Counted from the first letter of the stretch, positions 7,242-16,073 are shown. The stretch is 64,000 nt of DNA from Amycolatopsis sp. MtRt-6 (GCF_017308975.1 NZ_JADWPD010000001.1:186001-250000), one strand, 5' to 3'. Notes: a model not told the origin generated them from the letters alone. Translations and numbers: made by a program.

Positions 7242-8855
7242 ATGCCGCGTGGGGAACGTCCGCTCGATACGGACGATGAGGTTTTGTCACAGTTCGCCGG
7301 GGATTTGCGACGATTGCGGGAGAAGGCGGGCCGGCCGCCATATCGGCAACTGGGAAAACGAGCGCATTACTCGGCGGGGACATTGTCCGATGCCGCGAGC
7401 GGCCGGAAACTGCCGACGCGCGCGGTCGCCTTGGCTTATGTCCGCGCCTGCGACGGGCCGGTCGCCGAGTGGGACCGGCGGTGGCACGAAGCCGCCGCGG
7501 AATTGAGCAGACGGAGACGGGCGGCGCCCGGTTCCGCCGCGGAACCGCCGTACCCGGGCCTGGCCGCGTTCGGCGCCGGGGACGCGGGCCGGTTCTTCGG
7601 CCGGGAAGACGTCGTGGACCTGGTGCTGAGCCGGCTGGCCGAAGCGCGGTTCGTGGTCGTCTCCGGCCCGTCCGGCAGCGGCGTGACGTCGGTGCTGCGG
7701 GCGGGGCTCGTGCCCCGGGTCCGGCAGCCCGTGGTGTTCCTGCGCCCGGGACGGCGGCCCTTGGCGGAGTGCGCGACCCGGCTGACGGCGTTCACCGACA
7801 ACCCGCCGGACGCCGGGTTCCTGCTGGTCGTCGACCAGTTCGAAGAGGTCTTCACCGCCGACGCGGACGAACGGGCGTGCTTCTTCGCCGCGCTGCTGCG
7901 CGCGGAGCAGGCCTCGGCGCGCGTGGTCCTCGGCGCGCGCGCGGACTTCGCGGACGCCTGCGTGCGGCATCCCGCGCTGGCCGAGGCGACGCGGAACGCG
8001 CTGGTCCCACTGGAGCCGCTGACGGCCGGGCAGGTCCGCGCCGCGCTGGTCCGGCCCGCCGCGGACGACGGCCGCGGACTGGAGAACGCGCTGGTCGCCA
8101 CGCTGATGGCCGAGGTCGCGCGGCAGCCGGGAGCGCTGCCGTTCGCCACGGAGGCCCTGCGCCGGACCTGGCAGGCCACCCAGGGCGTCACGCTCACGCT
8201 CGCCGCGTACGAGGCCACCGGCGGCATCACCGCGGCCATGGCCGGCGCGGCCGAAGCGGTCTACGGCAGGCTCGCACCGCCGGAGCAGGCCGAGGCGCGG
8301 AGCCTGTTCCTGCGCTTGGCCGGCCTCGGGGACGGCACCCCCGACACCCGGCGGCTCGTCCCGCACGCCGAACTCGATCCGACGCCGGTGCCGGCGCGGT
8401 TCGTCCGGGCCCGGCTGGTCACCGCCGGCCGGACCGGGCTGGAACTCGCGCACGACACGCTGCTCGACGGCTGGCCCCGGCTGCGGAGCTGGCTGGCCGC
8501 GGACCGGGACGCCCTGCGCGTCCACCGGCGGCTCACCGAGGCGGCCGCGCTGTGGGAAGCCTCGCACCGGGAGCCGGCCGTGCTGTACCGGGGCCGCCAG
8601 CTCGACGAAGCGCTGAACTGGGCGGATCGGGCCGACGCGCGGCCGAACACGCCGGAACGCCGGTTCCTCCGGGCGAGCGCCGAACTCCGGGCCGCCGAAG
8701 AAATGGCGACCCGGCGGCGGCGACGGCTTTCCGCGGCGACCGCGTTGCTCGCCGCGGTTTCCACGGCCACGGCGATTCGGCGCCACTGGCACGGCCGGTT
8801 TCCGGCGGCAACGGTTCGGCAACGCACCTCCGGTCACCCGTTCCCCGCCGGATAA
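7242..8855 (+). CDS. HTH-nSTAND1-type protein with degenerate Walker A and no WD40 domain
   Basis: A 537-residue protein. Residues about 10-85 form an XRE-like HTH (LRRLREKAGRPPYRQLGKRAHYSAGTL...). Residues about 100-440 match the nSTAND1 ATPase core that begins PYPGLAAFGAGDAGRFFGRED. Walker B is intact (LLVVDQFEEVFT), but the P-loop reads GPSGSGVTSVLRAG, so the lysine of GxxGxGK[ST] is valine. After a predicted membrane helix near the C-terminus (LSAATALLAAVSTATA) the protein ends within about 30 residues, where relatives usually carry many WD40 repeats. AGGGGGG precedes ATG 7242. It is followed after 31 bases by the VWA gene. It may be a regulator that no longer hydrolyses ATP, or a decaying gene; the reading frame is otherwise clean. 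Confidence 0.82.
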   Translation: MPRGERPLDTDDEVLSQFAGDLRRLREKAGRPPYRQLGKRAHYSAGTLSDAASGRKLPTRAVALAYVRACDGPVAEWDRRWHEAAAELSRRRRAAPGSAAEPPYPGLAAFGAGDAGRFFGREDVVDLVLSRLAEARFVVVSGPSGSGVTSVLRAGLVPRVRQPVVFLRPGRRPLAECATRLTAFTDNPPDAGFLLVVDQFEEVFTADADERACFFAALLRAEQASARVVLGARADFADACVRHPALAEATRNALVPLEPLTAGQVRAALVRPAADDGRGLENALVATLMAEVARQPGALPFATEALRRTWQATQGVTLTLAAYEATGGITAAMAGAAEAVYGRLAPPEQAEARSLFLRLAGLGDGTPDTRRLVPHAELDPTPVPARFVRARLVTAGRTGLELAHDTLLDGWPRLRSWLAADRDALRVHRRLTEAAALWEASHREPAVLYRGRQLDEALNWADRADARPNTPERRFLRASAELRAAEEMATRRRRRLSAATALLAAVSTATAIRRHWHGRFPAATVRQRTSGHPFPAG

Positions 8856-8886
8856 TGACCGCAGACGCGGAGACGGGGAGGGTTCG

Positions 8887-10695
8887 ATGATCAATTCCCA
8901 ACCAGCGCGGCGGCGGAGAAAAATTCTCCCATTCTTGGCCGCCATCGTGGTTGCCATCGCCTTGATCATCGGAATCCGAGCCTGGACCAGCGGCTCGAGC
9001 GACGACGCCGACGCGCCGAAATGCTCCGGCGCGGACGCCGTCGCGCTCACCATCGCGTCGTCACCGGAAAAGGTGGGAATAGTCCAAGAAGCCGCAAAGG
9101 CCTACTCCGGACGGTCGGTCGCGGGGCATTGCGTCGACGTCGTCGTGAAATCGAAGTCCTCGGGTGTGGCGATGCAGGCGCTGGCGAACGGCTGGAACGA
9201 AGCCACCGACGGGCCGCGCCCGGACGTCTGGACACCGGCCGCGAGCGGCTGGGTCAACCTGCTGCGCGTCAACGCGAAGGGCGACACCGGCTCGGTCGTG
9301 CCGGACGGCGATCCGCAGTCGATCGCGAACGCGCCGCTGGTCGTCGCGATGCCGAAGCCGATGGCCGAGGCGCTCGGCTGGCCGGGCAAGGCCATCGGCT
9401 GGACGGACCTCGCCGCGCTGGCCACCGACCCGGCGGGCTGGGCGAAGTACGGCCACCCGGAGTGGGGCAAGTTCCGGCTCGGCAAGACGAACCCGAACAT
9501 CTCGACGTCGGGGCTGAACGCCACCATCGGCGCCTACTACGCCGCCACCGGCACGTCGTCCGACCTCACCGAGGCCGCCCTCGGGAAGCCGGAGGCGAAG
9601 CAGTTCGTCACGAACATCGAGCAGGCGATCGTGCACTACGGCGACACCACGCTCACCTTCCTGACCAACCTGCAGAAGGCCGACGACAACGGCGCGGCGC
9701 TGTCGTACATCTCGGCCGTCACGGTCGAGGAGAACTCGCTGATCGGCTACAACCAGGGCAACCCGACGAACGACCCGGCCAAGGTCGGGCAGCACGGGCC
9801 GCCGAAGGTGCCGCTGGTGGCGATCTACCCGGGTGACGGGACGCTGAACTCCGACCACCCGTTCGTCACGCTGAACTGGGCGGACCCGACGCGCAAGCAG
9901 ATCGCCGCCGACTTCCTGGGGTACCTGCGCCAGGACGAGACGCAGGCGAAGTTCGCCGCGCTCGGCTTCCGGTCGTTCGACGGCAAGCCGGGCCCGCAGG
10001 CGACGCCCGCCAACGGTGTCCAGCCGGACGCGAAGATCAGCTTCCTGCGCCCGCCGGCGCCCACCGTGCTGTCGAAGCTGCTGGCCTCGTGGACCGACCT
10101 GCGCAAGAAGGCGAACGTGCTGCTCGTCGTGGACGTCTCCGGCTCGATGGGCGCGGAGGCGAAGGGCACCGGCAAGAGCAAGATCGACCTGGCGAAGCAG
10201 GCCGCGATCGACTCACTCGGCCAGTTCGTGCCGCGGGACCAGGTCGGGCTGTGGCAGTTCTCGACCAAGCTCGACGGCGACAAGGACTACCAGGAACTGC
10301 TCCCGGTCCAGGCCCTCGGCACCAGTGGCAAGGAGGCGCTCGCGACGCGGCTGAGCGGGCTGACCCCGCATTCGGGCACCGGGCTGTACGACTCGTCGCT
10401 GGCGGCGTACGAGTACATGAAGGCCCACCTCGACCCGTCGGCGATCAACGCGGTCGTGGTGCTCACCGACGGCCGCAACGAGGACTCCGGCAGCATCGAC
10501 CTCCAGCACCTGGTGGCGCAGCTGCGACCGGAGGGCAACGCGGAGACGGTGCGGCTGTTCACCATCGCCTACGGCGCGGACGCCGACCAGGACGTGCTGA
10601 AGCAGATCGCGGAAGCGACCGGCGGATCGGAGTACGATTCGTCCAAACCGGACTCGATCAACCAGGTGTTCACCTCCGTGATCTCCAATTTCTGA
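8887..10695 (+). CDS. Membrane-anchored solute-binding/von Willebrand A fusion protein
   Basis: A 602-residue protein with a short basic N-terminus and one membrane anchor (residues about 13-32), so most of it is probably outside the membrane. Residues about 45-370 form a periplasmic-binding-protein-type domain (ALTIASSPEKVGIVQEAAKAY..., PDVWTPAASGWVNLL). Residues about 405-600 are a VWA domain with an intact MIDAS motif (VVDVSGSMG) and later TDGRNED. This resembles substrate-binding plus VWA proteins found in actinobacteria, sometimes near tellurite/TerD-type genes; their function is unknown. ATG 8887 follows GGGGAGGG. Its stop overlaps the next gene's start (TGATG), so the pair is translationally coupled. 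Confidence 0.9.
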   Translation: MINSQPARRRRKILPFLAAIVVAIALIIGIRAWTSGSSDDADAPKCSGADAVALTIASSPEKVGIVQEAAKAYSGRSVAGHCVDVVVKSKSSGVAMQALANGWNEATDGPRPDVWTPAASGWVNLLRVNAKGDTGSVVPDGDPQSIANAPLVVAMPKPMAEALGWPGKAIGWTDLAALATDPAGWAKYGHPEWGKFRLGKTNPNISTSGLNATIGAYYAATGTSSDLTEAALGKPEAKQFVTNIEQAIVHYGDTTLTFLTNLQKADDNGAALSYISAVTVEENSLIGYNQGNPTNDPAKVGQHGPPKVPLVAIYPGDGTLNSDHPFVTLNWADPTRKQIAADFLGYLRQDETQAKFAALGFRSFDGKPGPQATPANGVQPDAKISFLRPPAPTVLSKLLASWTDLRKKANVLLVVDVSGSMGAEAKGTGKSKIDLAKQAAIDSLGQFVPRDQVGLWQFSTKLDGDKDYQELLPVQALGTSGKEALATRLSGLTPHSGTGLYDSSLAAYEYMKAHLDPSAINAVVVLTDGRNEDSGSIDLQHLVAQLRPEGNAETVRLFTIAYGADADQDVLKQIAEATGGSEYDSSKPDSINQVFTSVISNF

Positions 10696-11432
10696 TGAAG
10701 TTCGCCCGTGAGCTCGCCGAACCGTGGGGGCTGCTGCTCGCCGCCACTTCGGCGGGCATGGCGTGGGCCGTGCAGCTGCCGGTCGTCGCCGCCGTCGGCG
10801 TCGGGGTGGCGGTGCTCGCCGCGCGGGCGGGCGTGGCCGTGTTGAGCGCGGAGAAGGAGCCGCCACCGCGGGAAGCACGGGTGCTCGACGTCGCGCCCGG
10901 GTCGCCCGAGGCGAACTGGCTGCGCCGGGCCGAGGCCGCGGCCGACGGGTTCGTCTCGCTCAGCGACTCGCTCGCCACCGGCCCGCTCGCCGAGCGCGTC
11001 GCGGACATGGAGCCGGTGGTCCGGGAGACGCTGGCGACGCTCGAACGCCTGGCGGGGCGCGCTTCGGCGACCGGCCAGGCCCTGTCCCGCGTCGACCTCG
11101 ACGCGGTCACGCGCGAGCAGCGCCGGCTGGAGCAGTCGCTGGCGTCGGCCCGCGAAGAGGTCCGCGGCGACCTCGAGCAGGCGCTGACGGCGGTGCGAGC
11201 CCAGGCGGACGTGCACGCCCGGCTGTCCGGCGCTCGCGACAAGCTGCTGGCCCAGCTGCAGTCCGGCGCGCTCGGCCTGGACAGCCTGGTGGCGCGGGTA
11301 GCCGAGCTGACGGCCACGACCACGGACATCGCCGTCGACACCGGCGCGGTGCGCGAGCTGAGCGACCAGCTGGAGGGCATCCGGCAGGGCGTGCTGGAGA
11401 CCGAGCAGGCGACCCGGCGGTCACTGGGTTAG
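10695..11432 (+). CDS. Membrane protein with long coiled-coil tail
   Basis: A 245-residue protein with two adjacent hydrophobic segments (residues about 10-50) and then a charged, heptad-rich tail (residues about 70-245) of several coiled-coil stretches rich in Glu, Arg, Leu and Ala. I do not recognise a family. ATG 10695 overlaps the stop of the VWA gene by one base, so it is made with that protein and may be its membrane partner or scaffold. The stop interlocks with that of the convergent LysR gene (TTAG at 11429-11432). Confidence 0.8.
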   Translation: MKFARELAEPWGLLLAATSAGMAWAVQLPVVAAVGVGVAVLAARAGVAVLSAEKEPPPREARVLDVAPGSPEANWLRRAEAAADGFVSLSDSLATGPLAERVADMEPVVRETLATLERLAGRASATGQALSRVDLDAVTREQRRLEQSLASAREEVRGDLEQALTAVRAQADVHARLSGARDKLLAQLQSGALGLDSLVARVAELTATTTDIAVDTGAVRELSDQLEGIRQGVLETEQATRRSLG

Positions 11433-12325
11433 GCGGCCCAGCTCGGCCGCCACGCGCCGGCGACGCGCTCACTCTTCGCGAGGTGACGCCGAAGCGCCGT
11501 GAGCCCGGGGTGCGCGTTGCCCCGCCGCCACACCAGCGAATGCGGGTACACCGGCACGGGCGCTTCGATCGGCACGCGCCGCAGGTCGTGCCCCGGCGGC
11601 CACAGCACCCGGCTTCCCGCACCGAGCAACGTCGCCACCTCCGCCGAGTCGGCGAGCGTGTCCAGCACCACCTCGATGCCGAAGTTGGGCCCGGTGGCGT
11701 CGATCCACAGGCCGAACGCGGCCGCGAACTCGGCGTAGTAGGCGCCCCACTCGGTCCCGGACACCACGCCGGGCAGCCGGATCCGGTGCCCGGCCAGCTC
11801 GGCCGGAGTCACCGAAGCCGCGTCCGCCAGCGGGTGCGCGGGGCCGCACAGCAGCTGGATCGGCTCGTCGAGCACCCACTGGGCGTCGAGGTCCTCGGGC
11901 AGCGTGACGACCGCGCGGAACGACGCGTCGATCGCACCGTCCCGGATCGCCGTGATCGCGGTGTCGAAGAGCGTCGCGACCTCGAGCGCGACCCGCGGGT
12001 GTGCCTCGTGGAACTCGCGCAGCAACGTGGCCGGGCACAGCCGCCGTCCGATGACGTCGACCCGCAGCGGCCCGGTGCGCACCGACGCCAGCGCGCGCAG
12101 CTCGGCGGCCAGCAGTTCGCGGGCGTGCGGCAGGAAGGCCGTCCCGTCGCCGGTGAGCACAGCGCCTCGGGCGGTGCGCGTGAACAGCCGTACCCCGAGC
12201 GACTTCTCCAGCGCGGCAATGCGTTTCGAGACGGCTTGCTGCGTGATCGTCAGGTCGGCGGCGGCGTCCTGGAACCGGCCCGCCTCCACCACGGCGAGGA
12301 AGGTGCGCACGGCGTCGAGGTCCAC
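11429..12325 (-). CDS. LysR-family transcriptional regulator
   Basis: A 298-residue LTTR. The N-terminal winged HTH (MDLDAVRTFLAVVEAGRFQDAAADLTITQQAVSKRIAALE) is canonical, and the C-terminal substrate-binding region spans about residues 85-290. It is divergent from an MFS exporter and probably controls it. GTG 12325 starts the conserved HTH directly; GTG 12346 would add seven residues and overlap the operator palindrome. A 17-bp palindrome in the gap is a good binding-site candidate. Confidence 0.88.
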   Translation of the reverse strand: MDLDAVRTFLAVVEAGRFQDAAADLTITQQAVSKRIAALEKSLGVRLFTRTARGAVLTGDGTAFLPHARELLAAELRALASVRTGPLRVDVIGRRLCPATLLREFHEAHPRVALEVATLFDTAITAIRDGAIDASFRAVVTLPEDLDAQWVLDEPIQLLCGPAHPLADAASVTPAELAGHRIRLPGVVSGTEWGAYYAEFAAAFGLWIDATGPNFGIEVVLDTLADSAEVATLLGAGSRVLWPPGHDLRRVPIEAPVPVYPHSLVWRRGNAHPGLTALRRHLAKSERVAGAWRPSWAA

Positions 12326-12343
12326 GACGTCCGACTCTAGATT

Positions 12344-12360
12344 CACAACGCGGCGTTGTG
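12344..12360. promoter_or_regulatory. LysR operator candidate
   Basis: CACAACGC-G-GCGTTGTG is a perfect 8-bp inverted repeat around one base, 19 bases upstream of the regulator start and 62 bases upstream of the MFS start. LTTRs commonly bind such dyads in divergent gaps. Confidence 0.6.
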
Positions 12361-12421
12361 GCTCGCCGCCACGTCGGTTGTTTGCCGCGCGCGGCCGTTC
12401 CCGGCTTTGATCTCCGACGTG

Positions 12422-13660
12422 ATGCGCGGGCGGTCGCTGGGACCGCGGTTCAGGTGGCTCTGGTCGGCTTACGCCGTGAGCGCGTTCGGGACGTGGCTCG
12501 GCTTCGGGGCCTTCCCCATGCTCGCGATCCTGGTGCTGGACGCCGGGCCCACGGCCGTCTCGGTGCTGGCCGCGGTCGGGCCGGCGGTCGGCGCGCTCGT
12601 GGCCGTCCCGCTGGGCCCGTGGGTCGACCACCGCCGGAAGCGGCCGGTCATGGTCGCCATGGACCTCGTGCGGTTCGGCGCGCTGATCAGCGTGCCGGCC
12701 ACCTACGCCCTCGGGGTGCTGAGCTTCGCCCAGCTGCTGGCCGTGTCGGTGGTCGTCGCCGCGGCGGACATCACCTTCACCGCCGCGAGCGGCGCCTTCC
12801 TCAAGGGACTCGTGCCACCCGAAGACCTGCTCGTGGCGAACGGCCGGTTCGAGTCGACGAACTGGACCGCCACCGCGCTCGGCCCGCCGCTCGGCGGAGC
12901 GGCGTTCGTGCTGTTCGGGCCGGTGACGTCGGTGGTCGCCAACGCCGTCAGCTTCCTGCTCTCCGCGCTCGGGATCCGCGCGATCGGCGGCGGCGAGCCG
13001 CGCCCGCGCACCGCCACGCGGCCGCGCCTGCGCGAGCTGGCCGACGGCTGGCGCTTCCTGCTGGCGCACCGGGGACTGCGGCCGCTGCTCTTCAACGCGA
13101 TGGTGTTCAACGGCCTGGTCATGGGCACCGAGCCGCTGCTCGCCGTGCTGATGCTCAACCACCTCGGGTTCACGCCGTGGCAGTACGGGCTCGCGTTCGC
13201 CGTCCCGTGCCTCGGCGGCCTCGCCGGCTCACGGCTGACCCCACGGCTGGTCGGGAGGTTCGGCCGGCACCCGGTCCTGGTGACGGCCGGCGCGGTCCGG
13301 GCCTGCTGGCTGCTCGCCTTGGCCTTCGTCCCGGCGGCCGGCGCCGGCGGGCTGCCGTACGTCATGGTCGTCGAACTCGGCCTGATCGTCAGCTGCAGCG
13401 TCTTCAACCCGGTCCTGGCGACCTACCGGCTCGAGCAGCTGCCGGCGGACCGCATCGCGCGGACGCTGTCGGCGTGGTCGGTCAGCACGAAGGCGTCGAT
13501 CGCCACGCTGACCGCGTTCTGGGGCGTGCTGGCCGGCCTCTCCGGCCCGCGCTGGGCGATCGGGATCGCCGGGGTCCTGGTGCTGGCGACGCCGTTGCTG
13601 CTGCCTCGCCGTGACCGGACGCCCGCTCAGCCGAGCCAGACCGTGCCCAGCACCGGGTAG
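12422..13660 (+). CDS. MFS transporter
   Basis: A 412-residue major facilitator protein with about twelve hydrophobic segments. The loop between helices 2 and 3 reads GPWVDHRRKRPVMVAMD, the usual MFS motif-A region (G-x3-D-x2-R-R-x-R). The overall look is of an Enterobactin/macrolide-efflux-type (MFS_3) exporter. ATG 12422 is immediately preceded by an in-frame GTG (12419), so either could be used. It is divergent from the LysR gene, and its last 34 bases overlap the 3' end of the convergent membrane-protein gene. Confidence 0.87.
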   Translation: MRGRSLGPRFRWLWSAYAVSAFGTWLGFGAFPMLAILVLDAGPTAVSVLAAVGPAVGALVAVPLGPWVDHRRKRPVMVAMDLVRFGALISVPATYALGVLSFAQLLAVSVVVAAADITFTAASGAFLKGLVPPEDLLVANGRFESTNWTATALGPPLGGAAFVLFGPVTSVVANAVSFLLSALGIRAIGGGEPRPRTATRPRLRELADGWRFLLAHRGLRPLLFNAMVFNGLVMGTEPLLAVLMLNHLGFTPWQYGLAFAVPCLGGLAGSRLTPRLVGRFGRHPVLVTAGAVRACWLLALAFVPAAGAGGLPYVMVVELGLIVSCSVFNPVLATYRLEQLPADRIARTLSAWSVSTKASIATLTAFWGVLAGLSGPRWAIGIAGVLVLATPLLLPRRDRTPAQPSQTVPSTG

Positions 13661-14652
13661 CCCGGCAAGCCCGTCTTGGCCGCGCCCGGGCGGGGGACGC
13701 CCGCGATCCACAGCCGGCCGGTGGCCGCGATGTTCGCCGCCATCGAGGGGTCCGCCTTCGGGAGGCGGAACGGGACGACCCGGCCGTCGGCCAGCATGGT
13801 CAGGCCGCTCAGGCGGGCCGTGCCGTGGCGGCGCAGGCGGACCGGGCCGTCGAGGACCGCGCGCAGCTCCGTCCAGTGGTCGGCCGGGAGGGGACGGTCG
13901 TGGGCGACCGACCGCAGCACGGCCGCGAGCGCGCCCAGCAGCGCGCCGGCCCCGAACGTCCACGCGACCCAGCGCACCACCGGGACGTCGAGCCCGACCC
14001 AGACCGCGAACCCGGAAAGCAGCAGCAGGAACGCCGCCGTCGCGCGCAGGTCGCGGGCCAGCTGGCGGCGGTGCGCGGTCAGCACGGGGTCGAGCCGCGG
14101 CGAACCGGATCCGGCCGGGCGCGGCACCGGCACCGCGCCCGGCGGAGGTGTGTCGTGGATCCCGGCGCGGCGGACCCGCACCACGCCGGCGAAGCCGACG
14201 AACACCTTCGGGCCGCGGCCCAGCAGCCAGACCCGCCGGTGCCCGGCCACCAGCAACCGGTGTGCTTCGTCGAGCCGGACGCGCAGCCACCGGCCGTCCG
14301 GCAGCCGCACGCCGACCGTCCGGCCGGCCGCGACCAGGCCGCCGGCGGCGATGTCCACCTGCCGGAACGCTTCCCGCTTCAGCCGCGTCTCCGGCACCCG
14401 GACGTGGGCGCGGTAGAGCCACCGCGCCTCGATCGCCCCGGCCAGCGCGAACGTGCCGACCGGCAGCGCCACCCCGGCGCCGGCCAGGAACTGGGCGACG
14501 CCGAACACCACGAAGAAGCCGGCCACCAGCCACCGGTTCGCCGTGTCGCCGAGGCGGTCGAGGTACTCGCCGAAGATCGGCAGGGCTCCGGACGGCATGG
14601 CGGGGTCCAGCTCGAAAGCGCGGACGCGCTCGGGGACCGGGACGATCGGCAC
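13627..14652 (-). CDS. Membrane protein of unknown function
   Basis: A 341-residue protein with two pairs of hydrophobic segments, near residues 42-75 and 205-250, separated by a basic, strand-rich region (about 85-170) that looks like a small beta-domain. The C-terminal 70 residues again look soluble. No family recognised. Its 3' end overlaps the MFS gene on the opposite strand by 34 bases. An alternative start further in cannot be excluded because no strong ribosome-binding site is visible. Confidence 0.65.
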   Translation of the reverse strand: MPIVPVPERVRAFELDPAMPSGALPIFGEYLDRLGDTANRWLVAGFFVVFGVAQFLAGAGVALPVGTFALAGAIEARWLYRAHVRVPETRLKREAFRQVDIAAGGLVAAGRTVGVRLPDGRWLRVRLDEAHRLLVAGHRRVWLLGRGPKVFVGFAGVVRVRRAGIHDTPPPGAVPVPRPAGSGSPRLDPVLTAHRRQLARDLRATAAFLLLLSGFAVWVGLDVPVVRWVAWTFGAGALLGALAAVLRSVAHDRPLPADHWTELRAVLDGPVRLRRHGTARLSGLTMLADGRVVPFRLPKADPSMAANIAATGRLWIAGVPRPGAAKTGLPGYPVLGTVWLG

Positions 14653-14770
14653 GCGGAACCCCCATGGGGTCGGGATGTCACCCGCTTTTCGGAAAAGTGG
14701 GCACCGGCGTTACCGGATGTGCCGCTCAGCGGGTGGGACGTGATCGCCACGACTACCCAGACCGTCGAAT

Positions 14771-14789
14771 TCAGGTTAGGCTCACCTAA
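14771..14789. promoter_or_regulatory. IdeR/DtxR iron box upstream of the DUF2470 gene
   Basis: TCAGGTTAGGCTCACCTAA matches 17 of 19 positions of the IdeR/DtxR consensus TTAGGTTAGGCTAACCTAA. It ends 14 bases before the GTG start, so bound repressor would block the promoter or early transcript. This predicts repression in iron-replete cells. Confidence 0.8.
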
Positions 14790-14803
14790 GTAGGAGGTGA
14801 GCC

Positions 14804-15598
14804 GTGACCGAGGCACCCACATCCGTCCGCCGCCCGCCGGCGCCGAACCCCGCCGAGCGCGCCAAGACGATCGCGACCCGCAACGGCCCGGCGTCGTTGC
14901 TGCCCACCTGCGATCGCACGGACCTCGACGGCCAGCGCGTCGTGCCGCTCCTGCACCACGTGCACCACAGCGGCAGCGTCAGCGTGCTGCTGGCCGACGA
15001 CCACCCGATGGTCCGCGCGGCGAAGCAGACCCAGCGCGGGGAGCTGGCCGTGATGGTCGAGCTCGCCGACCAGGCCCCGGTCGACCTGCGGGAGCCGATC
15101 CGCGGGCTGCTGTGGATCACCGGCTGGCTGCGGCCGCTCTCGCCGGTTTCGGCCCGCGCGCGGGCGGTGGCGATCGCCGAGACGCGCCCGGACGAACGGC
15201 TCCTCGACGTCGGCCACGGCGTCACGCTGCTGCGGCTCACCCCGGCGTCGCTCGTCCTCGCCGACGCCGAAGGCACGCATTCGCTGCGCCCGCACATGTT
15301 CAGCGCGGCGCCGCCCGACCCGTTCCACGACTACGAGGCGCCGTGGCTGCGGCACCTGGAGAGCGACCACTCCGACGTCGTCGAGCAGCTGGCGAAGCAC
15401 CTGCCGGCGACGCTGCGCGGCGGCCGGATCCGCCCGCTCGGGCTCGACCGGTTCGGGCTGCGGCTGCGCGTCGAGTCCGACACCGGCGACCACGACGTGC
15501 GGCTGGCGTTCTCGAAGTCCGTCGACAGCCCGGCGCAGCTCGCGTCGGAGCTGCGCCGGCTCGTCGGCTGCCCGTTCCTGCGCGGGCGGTCAGGCTAG
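14804..15598 (+). CDS. DUF2470 domain protein, iron-regulated (HugZ-like split barrel)
   Basis: A 264-residue protein. Residues about 20-150 resemble an FMN-binding-type split barrel (TRNGPASLLPTCD, VVPLLHHVHHSGSVSVLLADDHPMV). Residues about 170-260 fit DUF2470 (LESDHSDVVEQLAKHLP, GLDRFGLRLRVES). Together this is the layout of HugZ-type haem-degrading or siderophore-reducing-associated proteins. With the iron box just upstream, a role in iron release from haem or a siderophore is likely but not shown. GTG 14804 follows AGGAGGTGA. The last 9 bases overlap the convergent split-barrel flavoprotein gene. Confidence 0.82.
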   Translation: MTEAPTSVRRPPAPNPAERAKTIATRNGPASLLPTCDRTDLDGQRVVPLLHHVHHSGSVSVLLADDHPMVRAAKQTQRGELAVMVELADQAPVDLREPIRGLLWITGWLRPLSPVSARARAVAIAETRPDERLLDVGHGVTLLRLTPASLVLADAEGTHSLRPHMFSAAPPDPFHDYEAPWLRHLESDHSDVVEQLAKHLPATLRGGRIRPLGLDRFGLRLRVESDTGDHDVRLAFSKSVDSPAQLASELRRLVGCPFLRGRSG

Positions 15599-16051
15599 TT
15601 CGGCGGGGAAGCCGCCCTTCGCGATCGGGCCCCAGCTCTCGATCGTGACGCGGATGATGCTCTTGCCCTGCTTGACCATGGCCTCGCGGTATTCGGCCCA
15701 GTCCGGGTGTTCGCCCGAAATGGCGCGGAAGTACTCGACGAGCGGCTCGACCGAATCCGGGATGTCCAGCACCTCGGCGGTGCCGTTCAGCTGCACCCAC
15801 TGGTCGTTCCACTCGTCGGACAGGATGCAGGCGGACACCTTCGGGTTGCGCTTGATGTTGACGACCTTCGCGCGCTTCGGGTAGGTCGAGACGACCAGCC
15901 TGCCCTCGGCGTCGACGCCGCAGGTGACCGGCGACAGCTGCGGACCGCCGTCGGCCTTCGTGGTCAGCAGGATGGCGCGGTGGCGGGTCGACAGGAACTC
16001 GACCAGCGCGGCGCGGTCGACGGTTTCGTTGGTGGCGATGCTCCTCGGCAT
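15590..16051 (-). CDS. PPOX-class split-barrel flavin/F420-dependent enzyme
   Basis: A 153-residue protein of the pyridoxamine-5'-phosphate-oxidase-like split-barrel fold. LSTRHRAILLTTKADGGPQLSPV, LVVSTYPKRAKVVNIKRNPKVSACI and NDQWVQLNGTAEVLD are the typical strands and cofactor-binding loops of the probable F420-dependent TIGR03618-type group. Substrate unknown. ATG 16051 was chosen because the conserved fold begins about 15 residues later. It is divergent from the CPBP protease with only a 22-base gap, so their promoters must overlap. Confidence 0.85.
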   Translation of the reverse strand: MPRSIATNETVDRAALVEFLSTRHRAILLTTKADGGPQLSPVTCGVDAEGRLVVSTYPKRAKVVNIKRNPKVSACILSDEWNDQWVQLNGTAEVLDIPDSVEPLVEYFRAISGEHPDWAEYREAMVKQGKSIIRVTIESWGPIAKGGFPAELA

Positions 16052-16073
16052 ACCCCGAAGGTAGCGTGCGTCC

